8,142 bases of DNA, from NCBI GenBank assembly GCA_021846765.1, contig JAJZWH010000044.1:1-8142 (forward strand), in the 5' to 3' direction. The notes under the pieces are model-generated. The model saw only the letters and a program-made list of their open reading frames with translations. It did not search any database and was not told the origin of the DNA. This document shows positions 1 through 7,047 of this stretch, in pieces; position 1 is the first letter of the stretch; the number at the start of each line of letters is the position of its first letter. The stretch comes from a bacterium. Lineage in GTDB: Bacteria > Patescibacteriota > Saccharimonadia > Saccharimonadales > UBA4665. The position numbers were made by a program, and so were the translations under genes.

Positions 1-462
1 AAAGACGACAAAGAACTTCATGGACAAATTAAATCAATATCTTTTGAAGAAGGTGACCCCATAGATGTTAATGGTGATGAAACTACGGCCGAAATAGGTA
101 CTACTATCTGCAATCGGATCCAAAGCATTGCTAAAAAAATTGGCATAAAAGAACCAAATTCTACGGCGTTCCCAGAGGAAATTCTAATGAATAAATTACT
201 TGGCATTATCCAACACAAAGCCGGTTTAAACGAGGACTTAGTGCCCCTATTTAAGGGTGCTATGGCAGACTTTTACATGCGTCAGAAATTTACTACACCA
301 GCAATTTCAAGTGGTGACGGAGGGGGAATAGACAAAGCTCGGTCAGATGTTATTCAGGCAATGGAAAAATTTGAAGGCAGAGTAACTGTAGACACTATTG
401 AGAGCAATCCGGCCGTACTCAGTGAAGGCAGTACAATTCAGACCAATGGAGAACAGCTATGA
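1..462 (+). CDS. 3' end of an unrecognised gene, partner of the downstream nuclease-like gene
   Basis: The frame is open from the first base of the window to a TGA at 460-462, giving 153 residues of a protein whose start lies outside. An internal ATG at 187 exists, but the frame continues upstream of it with similar composition, so 187 is not taken as the start. The visible part is soluble, with no membrane segment, signal peptide, P-loop or obvious metal-binding motif. A charged and helical middle (around the ILMNKLLGIIQHK and FKGAMADFYMRQKF stretches) is followed by a glycine-rich SGDGGG linker and a low-complexity tail rich in S, T, E and N. I do not recognise the family. The stop overlaps the next start by 4 bp (ATGA), which implies one mRNA and translational coupling, so the two products probably act together. 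Function is unknown. Confidence 0.75.
   Translation, partial: KDDKELHGQIKSISFEEGDPIDVNGDETTAEIGTTICNRIQSIAKKIGIKEPNSTAFPEEILMNKLLGIIQHKAGLNEDLVPLFKGAMADFYMRQKFTTPAISSGDGGGIDKARSDVIQAMEKFEGRVTVDTIESNPAVLSEGSTIQTNGEQL
447..453 (+). promoter_or_regulatory. Shine-Dalgarno site for the large nuclease-like gene
   Basis: TGGAGAA lies 5 nt upstream of the ATG at 459, inside the last codons of the preceding gene. It supports 459 as the start over the in-frame ATG at 474, and suggests coupled re-initiation at the ATGA overlap. Confidence 0.6.
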
Positions 463-3400
463 GTAGAGCTGGCATGAATAACTATAAAGGTGTGACGTAT
501 CAGGCTTGGTCGGCATTATTATTATTCCTTCTTAAACTTGAAGAAGGAGGATTTGAATCAGTTACCCTAGAAGACAAAAATTGGGAGGACTTTACTCTTA
601 ATTATAGTGGTACTAAGAAAATAATTTGTGAAGTTAAAAATCATTCTCGTCCTTTAGGAAAGCCCGAAGTTAAAACTATCTTGGGGAAAATTATATCTAG
701 AAAGGAACCATTTAATAAAAACGATGCGGTACTAATTATTTGCCCGCAAGTCAAACCTGAACTAACCAGGAATCTTCAATATATTGGTTTGTTTCCTCAA
801 GTGGTTGAAGAATATCATAATCTCGGTTTCTCTGACCAAGAAATTCGTTTACTATCCAAGACTTCGTTTTTTACAGCCAAGGATAGTGCGTATCTTTATG
901 AAGAGGCCTCGGCTTACTTCTACGCAAAAATCGGATATTGGTTACCCCAAAATGAAATAGATGGCTTAGTTAATACCGTATTGGTTAAGCAAATTTATGA
1001 AAAGTCTACAAAGGGTGAAACATTTACTCGTCAGGATCTAGCAAGTGCTATCGATGATTATAGGCAGCAAAAGATTCAACAAAATGGTGTATACGACTCC
1101 GAACAAACTGAGATTGAAACACAAATCAAGACAGTGCTCGATGATATAAAAAACAAAAGAACTACAGCTCTAAAGCGTGATCTTACGGTATTAACCGGGC
1201 AGCCTCAGAAAATGTTTATTGTACTCGATGCAATATTTGAGCTTGACGACTTAGAGCTATCAGAATGGGACTTCTTATGGGCTCCTTTGTTGGATAGGCA
1301 ATATGCTTCTAGAGTAATTTTTAAGTTCGGTAAACACCTTGATAACGAACAAAACTCTAAGTACATAGTGGAGCTATTTACCAAGCAGATACTTTCGCTG
1401 ACCAACAAAGCATCCGACAGTATGCACAGTGAGGTTGCTCTACGAACTGTTCAGAAAATTCTTGACCAGTATCCAAATCTTGTCGACTTAATTTACGAAT
1501 TTTGCAGAGAGTACCTAAGCAATAAGTCTGCTGACTATACTCAGCTAGAAGGTCATAGAGATAGTATGGAAGAGAAGCAACTCATTTCAAAACTTATCCT
1601 CAATACTTTCAATATTTACGCCGAGAGTGACAATGTTGAAATGAAGCAGTCTATTTTGGATTTAATAAAGCTGCATTTTAATTTAATCGAAGATGATGGC
1701 GAACATTCAATATATACCCCACCTCAGATATTCAATATCGTTAGTCAATATATCCAGAGCGATTTTACTAATAACTTCAAGAAGATAGTAGAGATACTGG
1801 TGGAGCAATATAAAAGCTCTAATTATTATGGTGGCAGCTTCACAGGATGGGAGCTTGCGGGAGGAACGTTCAGCCAGTCGGGTGACCACTACTCCATCAA
1901 TGATAGGCACTTTATTACTCAGGCTCTAAAGCCCTCTCTGTCAGCATATTACAACGAAAATCCTGAAGAGACGTGGAGTTTTATAGTTAATAAATGTGTG
2001 GCACGAAAAATAAAAGATGTGTCAGCAGAAAAGCCTGATTTTCTTGGTAGAGCCTGCATCTCAATTTTACTAACGGAGTTCAAGCAAGGCGTCCATTCTG
2101 CAGAAGCTTTCGCTATCTTAAAAGACCAGATGCTGATGCGTAAAGGAATTCCCTCTAAATTTGAATTGATATTTCAAGAGCTTTATAGAACTATGGCTAT
2201 GCCGGATGATAAAAAATGGGCTTTGACCAAGCTGTTTCTTGATAAGTATAAGTTACCCAATAGCGTCTTCGTTGAACAAGTTACTTCCGACCTTGCTATA
2301 ACCGGACATGAAGGTGCTCTCGATGCTATTAAGTCTTGGGTTAACGACCCAGAATACCGTAAACAACAAACAAGGCATACCTTCTTTGTTTCACAGAGTA
2401 TGTTTAAGCTCCTAGAAACTCCAGCAGATTCTAAAACGTTTTTAACTGGTATTGAAATACTTAAGACATATATCCAGACTGACGATTACCAAAAAGAACT
2501 GGACACTTTTTATGCTTATGACATCACTGGAGCCATTGCCAAAATTATAGTAAAAGATTTTCAGATTGGTATAGAAATTCTCAACGAGATTTATAAATCA
2601 TCGGAAAAACTAACCGTAAACCAGCAGCTGGCAATTAGTCATGCACTTGAGCAATTGGGGAAAGAGGATAAACAGCTACTTAAAAAGGCCTATGATAGCT
2701 TCGTAATACCGATTATCTTTGACGATCTTAAAGGCGATGCCAAGTTAATCAAAAAACGCTTCTCGCATAACTATTCTCGGGAGCTTATCGTGCAGTTTGC
2801 GGAACACCTCGCTGAAGCAAGGCTATATGACGAAGCCCTAGCACTTATACGCGTATTTATTAATGACCCAAACCCAAGTTTGCAAAACGAACCTGAAGAT
2901 CCAGAAGGCACTTTTAACTACCATGCAAAGATCCTAGTTGGAGAAGAAAACAATACGATTAATACAGTAAGAGGATGGTGCTCTTGGGCTCTTACGAAGT
3001 TTATGGCAGTCGGTGGTCGTAAATACTTACCTGAAACTATAGGCTATGTGGAACAGCTGACAAAAGATCCTAATTTTTACGTCAGAGTTCAGTCAACTTT
3101 CCCTCTAACAGGCTTAGTTCAAAACAGACATACCGTCATGCCAAAGAATAAGAATGAGAGATTCGTTAGTCTCGAACTTGCAAATAAAATAGAGTCCATC
3201 GCCTTTTCGATGTTAAGAGACAAAGAGAATCAAAAGTACTCTATAATTATGAAATATGTAGCTCATGTATTTGGACCAATGCGGAGCATGACCGAAGATC
3301 AGGCGTGGGAAGCGTTAAACATCTTTAAAAATGTGTCATTCGAAAACGACATTGATGATGTGTATCCTTTGTTTGTTTATTATGCTTTGTTCCGTGGGGA

Positions 3401-4019
3401 AGCATATAAGAACCCAACATTCCGGGAGCTTTTTGGAGATGAACTTTACGAGAAGATAAATCAATATAAGAGCAAGCGATTTGAAGAGCTACTTGAAGAA
3501 GTTATCAAAACAGGCAGCTCAGATATTAGAGGTAGGATTGCTTGGCAATTCTGGCAGTTACCAAAAGATTCAGGTGAAGAGTTTGATAAGTTATATAATC
3601 TTTCGTATAAATACTTAAAACTCATTGCTACGACTCCTTATGGCAGACATGTCTTTGGTGATATTTACTACTTTGCAAACGATTATCTAGAAAAAAAACC
3701 AGAGGAATCTCTTGAGCTATGGCAACTATGCATTGAAGAAGAAAGAGAATACCTCAAACAGAATGAAGAATCTATTCGACAAGGAGAATGGTGGCCTAGT
3801 CACTATAACAGTTCCATGTTGACTCAAATGCGGCAAACACTTGGAGATGAAAGATATATAAGTGCTTTAGAAATCCTGCTCGATTACCCTGTAAAATTCG
3901 ATCCAGGAATAGACCCTCAAGTCGCTTATGCCGAGTTAAAGCAAATCAATACAGTTAAAGCAAAGAACTTGCTGAAAAATCTATCCGATAACTACCCGGG
4001 TCTTTATGTTAATGAATGA
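459..4019 (+). CDS. Large protein with N-terminal PD-(D/E)XK (DUF4297/Cap4-like) nuclease domain and long helical-repeat region
   Basis: The product is 1186 aa. Residues 10-115 look like a restriction-endonuclease fold: a GVTYQAW helix, then an EDF element with D44, then a strand ending IICEVK with E58 and K60. The D-x13-E-x-K spacing fits a PD-(D/E)XK active site, and the G..YQ....L..LL opening resembles DUF4297, the nuclease domain of Cap4 and some Avs proteins. From about residue 200 to the end the sequence is mainly amphipathic helix. A TPR-like unit (EARLYDEALALIRVFINDP) lies near residues 780-805, and a HEAT-like stretch near 835-885 contains VRGW, LPETI and DPNFYVRVQS. I see no GxxxxGK[ST] Walker A, no SAVED-like region and no membrane segment. 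DUF4297 nucleases cut DNA when a partner sensor is triggered; here the helical part may sense or scaffold. A defence role is inferred from the fold and the adjacent type I system. The nuclease domain call is fairly likely; the function of the rest is unknown. Confidence 0.72.
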   Translation: MSRAGMNNYKGVTYQAWSALLLFLLKLEEGGFESVTLEDKNWEDFTLNYSGTKKIICEVKNHSRPLGKPEVKTILGKIISRKEPFNKNDAVLIICPQVKPELTRNLQYIGLFPQVVEEYHNLGFSDQEIRLLSKTSFFTAKDSAYLYEEASAYFYAKIGYWLPQNEIDGLVNTVLVKQIYEKSTKGETFTRQDLASAIDDYRQQKIQQNGVYDSEQTEIETQIKTVLDDIKNKRTTALKRDLTVLTGQPQKMFIVLDAIFELDDLELSEWDFLWAPLLDRQYASRVIFKFGKHLDNEQNSKYIVELFTKQILSLTNKASDSMHSEVALRTVQKILDQYPNLVDLIYEFCREYLSNKSADYTQLEGHRDSMEEKQLISKLILNTFNIYAESDNVEMKQSILDLIKLHFNLIEDDGEHSIYTPPQIFNIVSQYIQSDFTNNFKKIVEILVEQYKSSNYYGGSFTGWELAGGTFSQSGDHYSINDRHFITQALKPSLSAYYNENPEETWSFIVNKCVARKIKDVSAEKPDFLGRACISILLTEFKQGVHSAEAFAILKDQMLMRKGIPSKFELIFQELYRTMAMPDDKKWALTKLFLDKYKLPNSVFVEQVTSDLAITGHEGALDAIKSWVNDPEYRKQQTRHTFFVSQSMFKLLETPADSKTFLTGIEILKTYIQTDDYQKELDTFYAYDITGAIAKIIVKDFQIGIEILNEIYKSSEKLTVNQQLAISHALEQLGKEDKQLLKKAYDSFVIPIIFDDLKGDAKLIKKRFSHNYSRELIVQFAEHLAEARLYDEALALIRVFINDPNPSLQNEPEDPEGTFNYHAKILVGEENNTINTVRGWCSWALTKFMAVGGRKYLPETIGYVEQLTKDPNFYVRVQSTFPLTGLVQNRHTVMPKNKNERFVSLELANKIESIAFSMLRDKENQKYSIIMKYVAHVFGPMRSMTEDQAWEALNIFKNVSFENDIDDVYPLFVYYALFRGEAYKNPTFRELFGDELYEKINQYKSKRFEELLEEVIKTGSSDIRGRIAWQFWQLPKDSGEEFDKLYNLSYKYLKLIATTPYGRHVFGDIYYFANDYLEKKPEESLELWQLCIEEEREYLKQNEESIRQGEWWPSHYNSSMLTQMRQTLGDERYISALEILLDYPVKFDPGIDPQVAYAELKQINTVKAKNLLKNLSDNYPGLYVNE

Positions 4020-4031
4020 ATGTTTTAGCAG

Positions 4032-5159
4032 TTAGTTAGACACATCATGCTTGAATGCTTTTTGCATCAAAGCTTGAAATTGGTGATCTAGTTCTTTAGA
4101 CTGAGTGAGCATTTTCTGTTTAATCAACTCAGCATTTTTTACGATACCAGCAAATTGATTTTGAAGAGTTAATTCTGGGAGCAAGAAAGGAAACTTCTTT
4201 AGTTGGGTACTGTTTATAGTGGCTATACCAGTAGTTTGTTTCGCTGATTTTAAAAAGTATCTTTTCCCGTGCGGAGAACTTATAAGCGCACTTGCGTATT
4301 CAGGGGCAACAATATTATGGTCAAACCTTACTCTAAATATATGATTTTGATGGATGCAGTCTTCAATTTCACCACGCCAAATACCACCCCTGCCAAGTTT
4401 ATCTGGATCACCACCTTCTGTTAGTAAAAGATCACCGACCTCAAGTTTATACTTCTCTATGTCATTAACTGTGGCTTTAATAGTTTTAATTTCTCTTAAG
4501 TCAATAAAACCATCCTGAACATTTGCAACACGCATATAAGGAACGTCGATCGTAAACTTACCTTCAAGTTTTCGGCCTTTTGTTACACCAGATCGAATCT
4601 CAGCTAAATTTTCAAGTAATTCTACGGTTAAGTCGTTTGAATTATTCACAGGATCACCAAACATATCTAAAAATACCGACTTTAAATACTCATCTAAAAG
4701 CCCAATTGATTCTTTCCGTTTCTGACGCAGTAAATTTGCTTCATCAAGAATTCCTACAATTTGTTTTTGCTTTTCGAGAGTTGGCGTTGGAATATCTATA
4801 TCATTAATATAACTCTTTGAGATATGTTTTAAGCCCGCACCCTTAAATCCATTCTCTAATAGCTTGATATTGCCTAATAAGTAGTAGTAAATAAACTTAG
4901 TATCAAAATTGTGTTTTTGCTCATCATTGAGTACTGCTACTAGGCAGTCTGTAGAAACTGAAAAAGCGTGTTCATAGTAGTGAATACTTGCGTTTCCGCC
5001 GGTACCAAGAATAAGACTCTCGCCTTCAAATTGAAAAGTATCTAGAAATTTTGATAGCACAGGGCTTGATGTAAAGAAGGGGTGGACGCCAGCCGCAAGT
5101 CCATCCCCAGCCTTAATGTGTGATTTATCTTGAAAATCTAATATTGCAGAAAACTTCAT
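4032..5159 (-). CDS. hsdS: Type I restriction-modification specificity subunit HsdS
   Basis: The protein is 375 aa and appears complete. HsdS sets the DNA sequence recognised by the HsdM2HsdS methyltransferase and by the full R2M2S complex. Two target-recognition domains are visible. TRD1 (about 1-125) ends at SKSYINDIDIP and TRD2 (about 177-325) ends at INSTQLKKFPFLLP. Each is followed by a conserved helical spacer: TLEKQKQIVGILDEANLLRQ (128-147) running to FLDMFGDP (163-170), and TLQNQFAGIVKNAELIKQK (331-349) at the C-terminus. The two-fold internal symmetry is typical of HsdS. The ATG at 5159 lies 3 nt after the hsdM stop with only a weak GAAG ribosome site, so translation probably depended on hsdM coupling. 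With hsdM broken, expression is likely reduced unless driven by readthrough from the transposase. Target specificity cannot be read from sequence alone. It ends 12 nt from the convergent large gene. Confidence 0.93.
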   Translation of the reverse strand: MKFSAILDFQDKSHIKAGDGLAAGVHPFFTSSPVLSKFLDTFQFEGESLILGTGGNASIHYYEHAFSVSTDCLVAVLNDEQKHNFDTKFIYYYLLGNIKLLENGFKGAGLKHISKSYINDIDIPTPTLEKQKQIVGILDEANLLRQKRKESIGLLDEYLKSVFLDMFGDPVNNSNDLTVELLENLAEIRSGVTKGRKLEGKFTIDVPYMRVANVQDGFIDLREIKTIKATVNDIEKYKLEVGDLLLTEGGDPDKLGRGGIWRGEIEDCIHQNHIFRVRFDHNIVAPEYASALISSPHGKRYFLKSAKQTTGIATINSTQLKKFPFLLPELTLQNQFAGIVKNAELIKQKMLTQSKELDHQFQALMQKAFKHDVSN

Positions 5160-5162
5160 AGC

Positions 5163-5771
5163 TTAGAGCTTCTTCAGATGTTGAAGGCTATCAAGTATAT
5201 TTTGTTCTAGCTTCTCAATCTTCATTATTATCTCATCGGGGCTTTCATACTGCACTTCTTTATAATCACTTTGTTTGTAACGATTAATGCTTAGATCAAA
5301 ATCTGATTCTTCGATTTCTTTTTTCTCTATGCAAAAGAACTTACTATTGATCTTGTTCTCGGTTTGGCTTTTTCTATTGTTCCATTTTTCAACGATATCA
5401 GGTAAATCTCCACCACCGTTGATCCGACTTCTCTTATCGTCTAGCGTAAAACCATCAGATTGCATGTCATAGAACCACACTCTTTCTGTCTGTCCACCCT
5501 TAACGAATAATAGTATTGCGGTACTTACTCCGGCGTAAGGTTTAAATACTCCACTAGGCATTGAAATTACACCCTGAAGCTCACAATCATTAAGCAACAT
5601 CTTTCGAGCTTGCTTGTGGGCATTACTTGAGCCGAAAAGAACACCATCAGGGACAATGACACCAGCTCGACCACCGATTTTTAAGGATTTAATGATTCTG
5701 TTAATAAATAACAGCTCAGTCTTTGTAGTTGGTAGCGATAGGGATTCGTTGATGTCACCTTTATCGATGCT
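5163..5771 (-). pseudogene. hsdM: 3' part of hsdM (methyltransferase C-terminal region), cut off by the IS
   Basis: This is the downstream remnant of the type I N6-adenine methyltransferase gene. The frame runs from the IS edge to a TAA at 5163-5165 and encodes the last 199 residues of the ancestral protein. It contains the conserved HsdM block GGRAGVIVPDGVLFGSS, then ELQGVISMPSGVFKPYAGVSTAILLF and a coiled C-terminal tail (IIMKIEKLEQNILDSLQHLKKL) of the kind that contacts HsdS. The first ATG available is at 5600, giving at most a 145-aa peptide with no good ribosome site. Upstream the frame enters the IS and meets TAG at 5805-5807. The fragment lacks the SAM-binding and catalytic motifs, which lie in the other piece. 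The frame joins exactly to that piece when the IS and one target duplication are removed. Confidence 0.92.
5762..5771. repeat. Target-site duplication, left copy
   Basis: The 10 bases TATCGATGCT directly abut the left end of the IS and are identical to 7038-7047 on the other side. The match stops at both edges, so the duplication is exactly 10 bp, within the 8-10 bp typical of ISAs1-family elements. Confidence 0.95.
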
Positions 5772-5800
5772 CAGGGCAATCCCATATGACCGCCACCTCT
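5772..5800. repeat. Terminal inverted repeat, transposase-stop side
   Basis: The 29-bp end begins CAGGGCAATCCCATATG. It pairs with the reverse complement of 7009-7037: positions 1-17 match perfectly and 8 of the next 12 match. The transposase TAA (5800-5802) begins at its inner edge. Confidence 0.9.
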
Positions 5801-6930
5801 TATGCTACCGCTACTCCGAGTAGTTTCTCTAGATAGTCTGTACTCCACCCAGCCTTATGTCGACTAATCTTAATACCTACTTTTCTGTTTTTGTCTCCCC
5901 TTATGATGTTTAGGGCAATATGTCTAAGCACTGCCATGTTGGCTGGAGCATTGCCGGTGCGTATGCGGCTTTCATCCTCTCTGAAGGCCATGTCAATGAC
6001 CCAGTGTAAGTTATTCTCAACTCCCCAGTGCTCTCTGACGGCCTGTTGCAACCTTTTAGCTGTTGGTTCTTCATCACTACAGATATAGTATCGACTTTCA
6101 GTAGCCTGATGTGTTTCCCCGGTGTTTGTTACTGTTCGCTCAGCCGTGACTTTCGCAATAGTGTGTAAACCAACCCAGTTATTGTTATGCCTAATATGAT
6201 CGTATAGTAGTGGGCCGGTAATGACTTCACAGGTTCGTTTGTCGATTCTTCCATGACCCTTGTCTTCAGTAACGTTAATATCTCTGGGTATGGTCTTGTC
6301 TGCAAATAAGGTCTTGATGTCTTTGTATAAATTACCTTGATTGCCTTTAACTGCTAGTAGGTAGTCACCACCTTTACTGACAATATCTGATGCTATATCT
6401 GCTTGGCAGCCCATAGCATCAGTTGTTATTAAACAACCCTTAATATCCAGCAGTTTTAGAAGTTCAGGTATAGCTGTGATCTCATTGGATTTTTGGTCTG
6501 TAGCAACTTGGCCCAGAGCTACGCCATTGGCAGTGGCAAAGGCACTGACCAAGTGCAGTGGTTTGGTATTCTTGCCAAAGGTTCGTCGGTTAGTCTTGCC
6601 ATCAATGGCAATAACCTTGCCGCCTGTCAGAGTAATAACCGAACGGATCCATAGAGCAAAGGATGACTGAAACTCCTTGGGGTTAATAAGAGCAAACACT
6701 CTACCAAAAGTATTGTGAGATGGTATTCCGTTAGGCAGTTCTAGAAAACCCTTCAGCCAGTCTATTCTGTCGTGGCCAAAATGCTCTATCTCTACCCAGC
6801 TGTCTGCTCCAGCAATAACTCCGCAGATAGCAATCATGATGATGCTAATGAGTTTGTGGGCACTGTTATCTGCCCGCATGTCGGTGATGGTAAGAAAGTG
6901 CTCGGTGATGTTTGTTGAGGCCTTAGCCAT
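5800..6930 (-). CDS. ISAs1-family DDE transposase
   Basis: The protein is 376 aa, full length for the family. It catalyses cutting and joining of the IS ends. The N-terminal segment (about 8-95) with DMRADNSAHKLISIIMIAICGVIAGADSW and the LPNGIPSHNTFGRVF motif matches the helper domain that precedes the DDE core in this family. The catalytic core follows. D110 lies in VIAIDGKTNR, D171 in LITTDAMGCQ, and the C-terminal REHWGVENNLHW block around 299-310 contains the probable catalytic E305. The FREDESRIRTGNAPANMAVLRH segment is also characteristic. The start at 6930 is fixed by AAAGGAG seven bases upstream. No frameshift or internal stop is seen, so the enzyme should be functional. It reads in the same direction as the interrupted hsdM, and may carry transcription on into the 3' hsdM remnant and hsdS. 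Confidence 0.96.
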   Translation of the reverse strand: MAKASTNITEHFLTITDMRADNSAHKLISIIMIAICGVIAGADSWVEIEHFGHDRIDWLKGFLELPNGIPSHNTFGRVFALINPKEFQSSFALWIRSVITLTGGKVIAIDGKTNRRTFGKNTKPLHLVSAFATANGVALGQVATDQKSNEITAIPELLKLLDIKGCLITTDAMGCQADIASDIVSKGGDYLLAVKGNQGNLYKDIKTLFADKTIPRDINVTEDKGHGRIDKRTCEVITGPLLYDHIRHNNNWVGLHTIAKVTAERTVTNTGETHQATESRYYICSDEEPTAKRLQQAVREHWGVENNLHWVIDMAFREDESRIRTGNAPANMAVLRHIALNIIRGDKNRKVGIKISRHKAGWSTDYLEKLLGVAVA

Positions 6931-6937
6931 AAATATA

Positions 6938-6944
6938 CTCCTTT
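6938..6944 (-). promoter_or_regulatory. Shine-Dalgarno site of the transposase gene
   Basis: The minus strand reads AAAGGAG, a strong match to the anti-SD sequence, 7 nt before the ATG at 6930. It fixes the transposase start. Confidence 0.8.
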
Positions 6945-6968
6945 GGTAAGTTTTTGTTTTACCATCCG

Positions 6969-6974
6969 AGTATA
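6969..6974 (-). promoter_or_regulatory. Possible -10 element of a weak transposase promoter
   Basis: The minus strand reads TATACT, five of six matches to TATAAT, about 40 nt upstream of the transposase ATG. No good -35 lies 16-18 nt further up. The nearest candidates are TTGAGT with a 14-nt gap, and TTGACA (7002-7007), which is 27 nt away. A weak promoter is usual for transposases, but this assignment is tentative. Confidence 0.3.
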
Positions 6975-6983
6975 CCGCAATTA

Positions 6984-6996
6984 GCTTGACTCAAGC
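6984..6996. repeat. 13-bp perfect palindrome near the right IS end
   Basis: GCTTGACTCAAGC has two 6-bp arms (GCTTGA and TCAAGC) around a central base. It sits between the right terminal repeat and the candidate -10 of the transposase, where a repressor or host factor could bind. It also contains the stop of the truncated hsdM frame (6991-6993). A regulatory role is only inferred from position. Confidence 0.4.
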
Positions 6997-7008
6997 AGAG
7001 ATGTCAAT

Positions 7009-7037
7009 AGAGGGTACGGCCATATGGGATTGCCCTG
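7009..7037. repeat. Terminal inverted repeat, transposase-start side
   Basis: The minus strand begins CAGGGCAATCCCATATG and matches 25 of 29 bases of the other end (5772-5800). It abuts the right target duplication. Confidence 0.9.
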
Positions 7038-7047
7038 TATCGATGCT
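7038..7047. repeat. Target-site duplication, right copy
   Basis: TATCGATGCT follows the right IS end directly and is identical to 5762-5771. In hsdM it covers codons for S-I-D just after NPPFKG. Collapsing the two copies to one restores the hsdM frame. Confidence 0.95.

Larger units (their letters stand above)
5772..7037 (-). mobile_element. Complete ISAs1-family insertion sequence inside hsdM
   Basis: The element is 1266 bp and bounded by inverted repeats beginning CAGGGCAATCCCATATG. The outer 17 bp are identical and 25 of 29 bp match overall. It is flanked by a perfect 10-bp direct repeat. It carries one gene, an intact DDE transposase read on the minus strand, whose stop codon touches the inner edge of the left repeat. 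Family assignment rests on the transposase motifs, the CAGGG ends, the length and the duplication size, all of which agree. The perfect duplication and uninterrupted transposase indicate a recent insertion and an element that could still be active. I cannot name the exact IS without a database comparison. Confidence 0.93.

Noticed and set aside
187..462. A small independent gene starting at the ATG at 187
   Set aside because: The same frame is open back to base 1 with similar protein-like composition and there is no clear ribosome site before 187, so it is the tail of a longer gene.
4040..4080. Bidirectional terminator near the convergent gene ends
   Set aside because: Only short, imperfect pairings around TGCTTGAATGC and GCATCAAAGC are seen, inside hsdS coding sequence and without a T-run.
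5163..5600. A stand-alone 145-aa gene starting at 5600
   Set aside because: The frame continues upstream into recognisable HsdM sequence up to the IS edge, so this is the hsdM 3' remnant, not a separate gene.
6945..6963. Hairpin GGTAA...TTACC in the transposase leader as a translation-blocking structure
   Set aside because: The stem is only 5 bp with an A/T-rich 9-nt loop; too weak to claim.
7002..7007. TTGACA on the minus strand as the transposase -35 box
   Set aside because: At 17-18 nt spacing the -10 position reads CTAATT or TAATTG, a poor match, and the good TATACT is 27 nt away.
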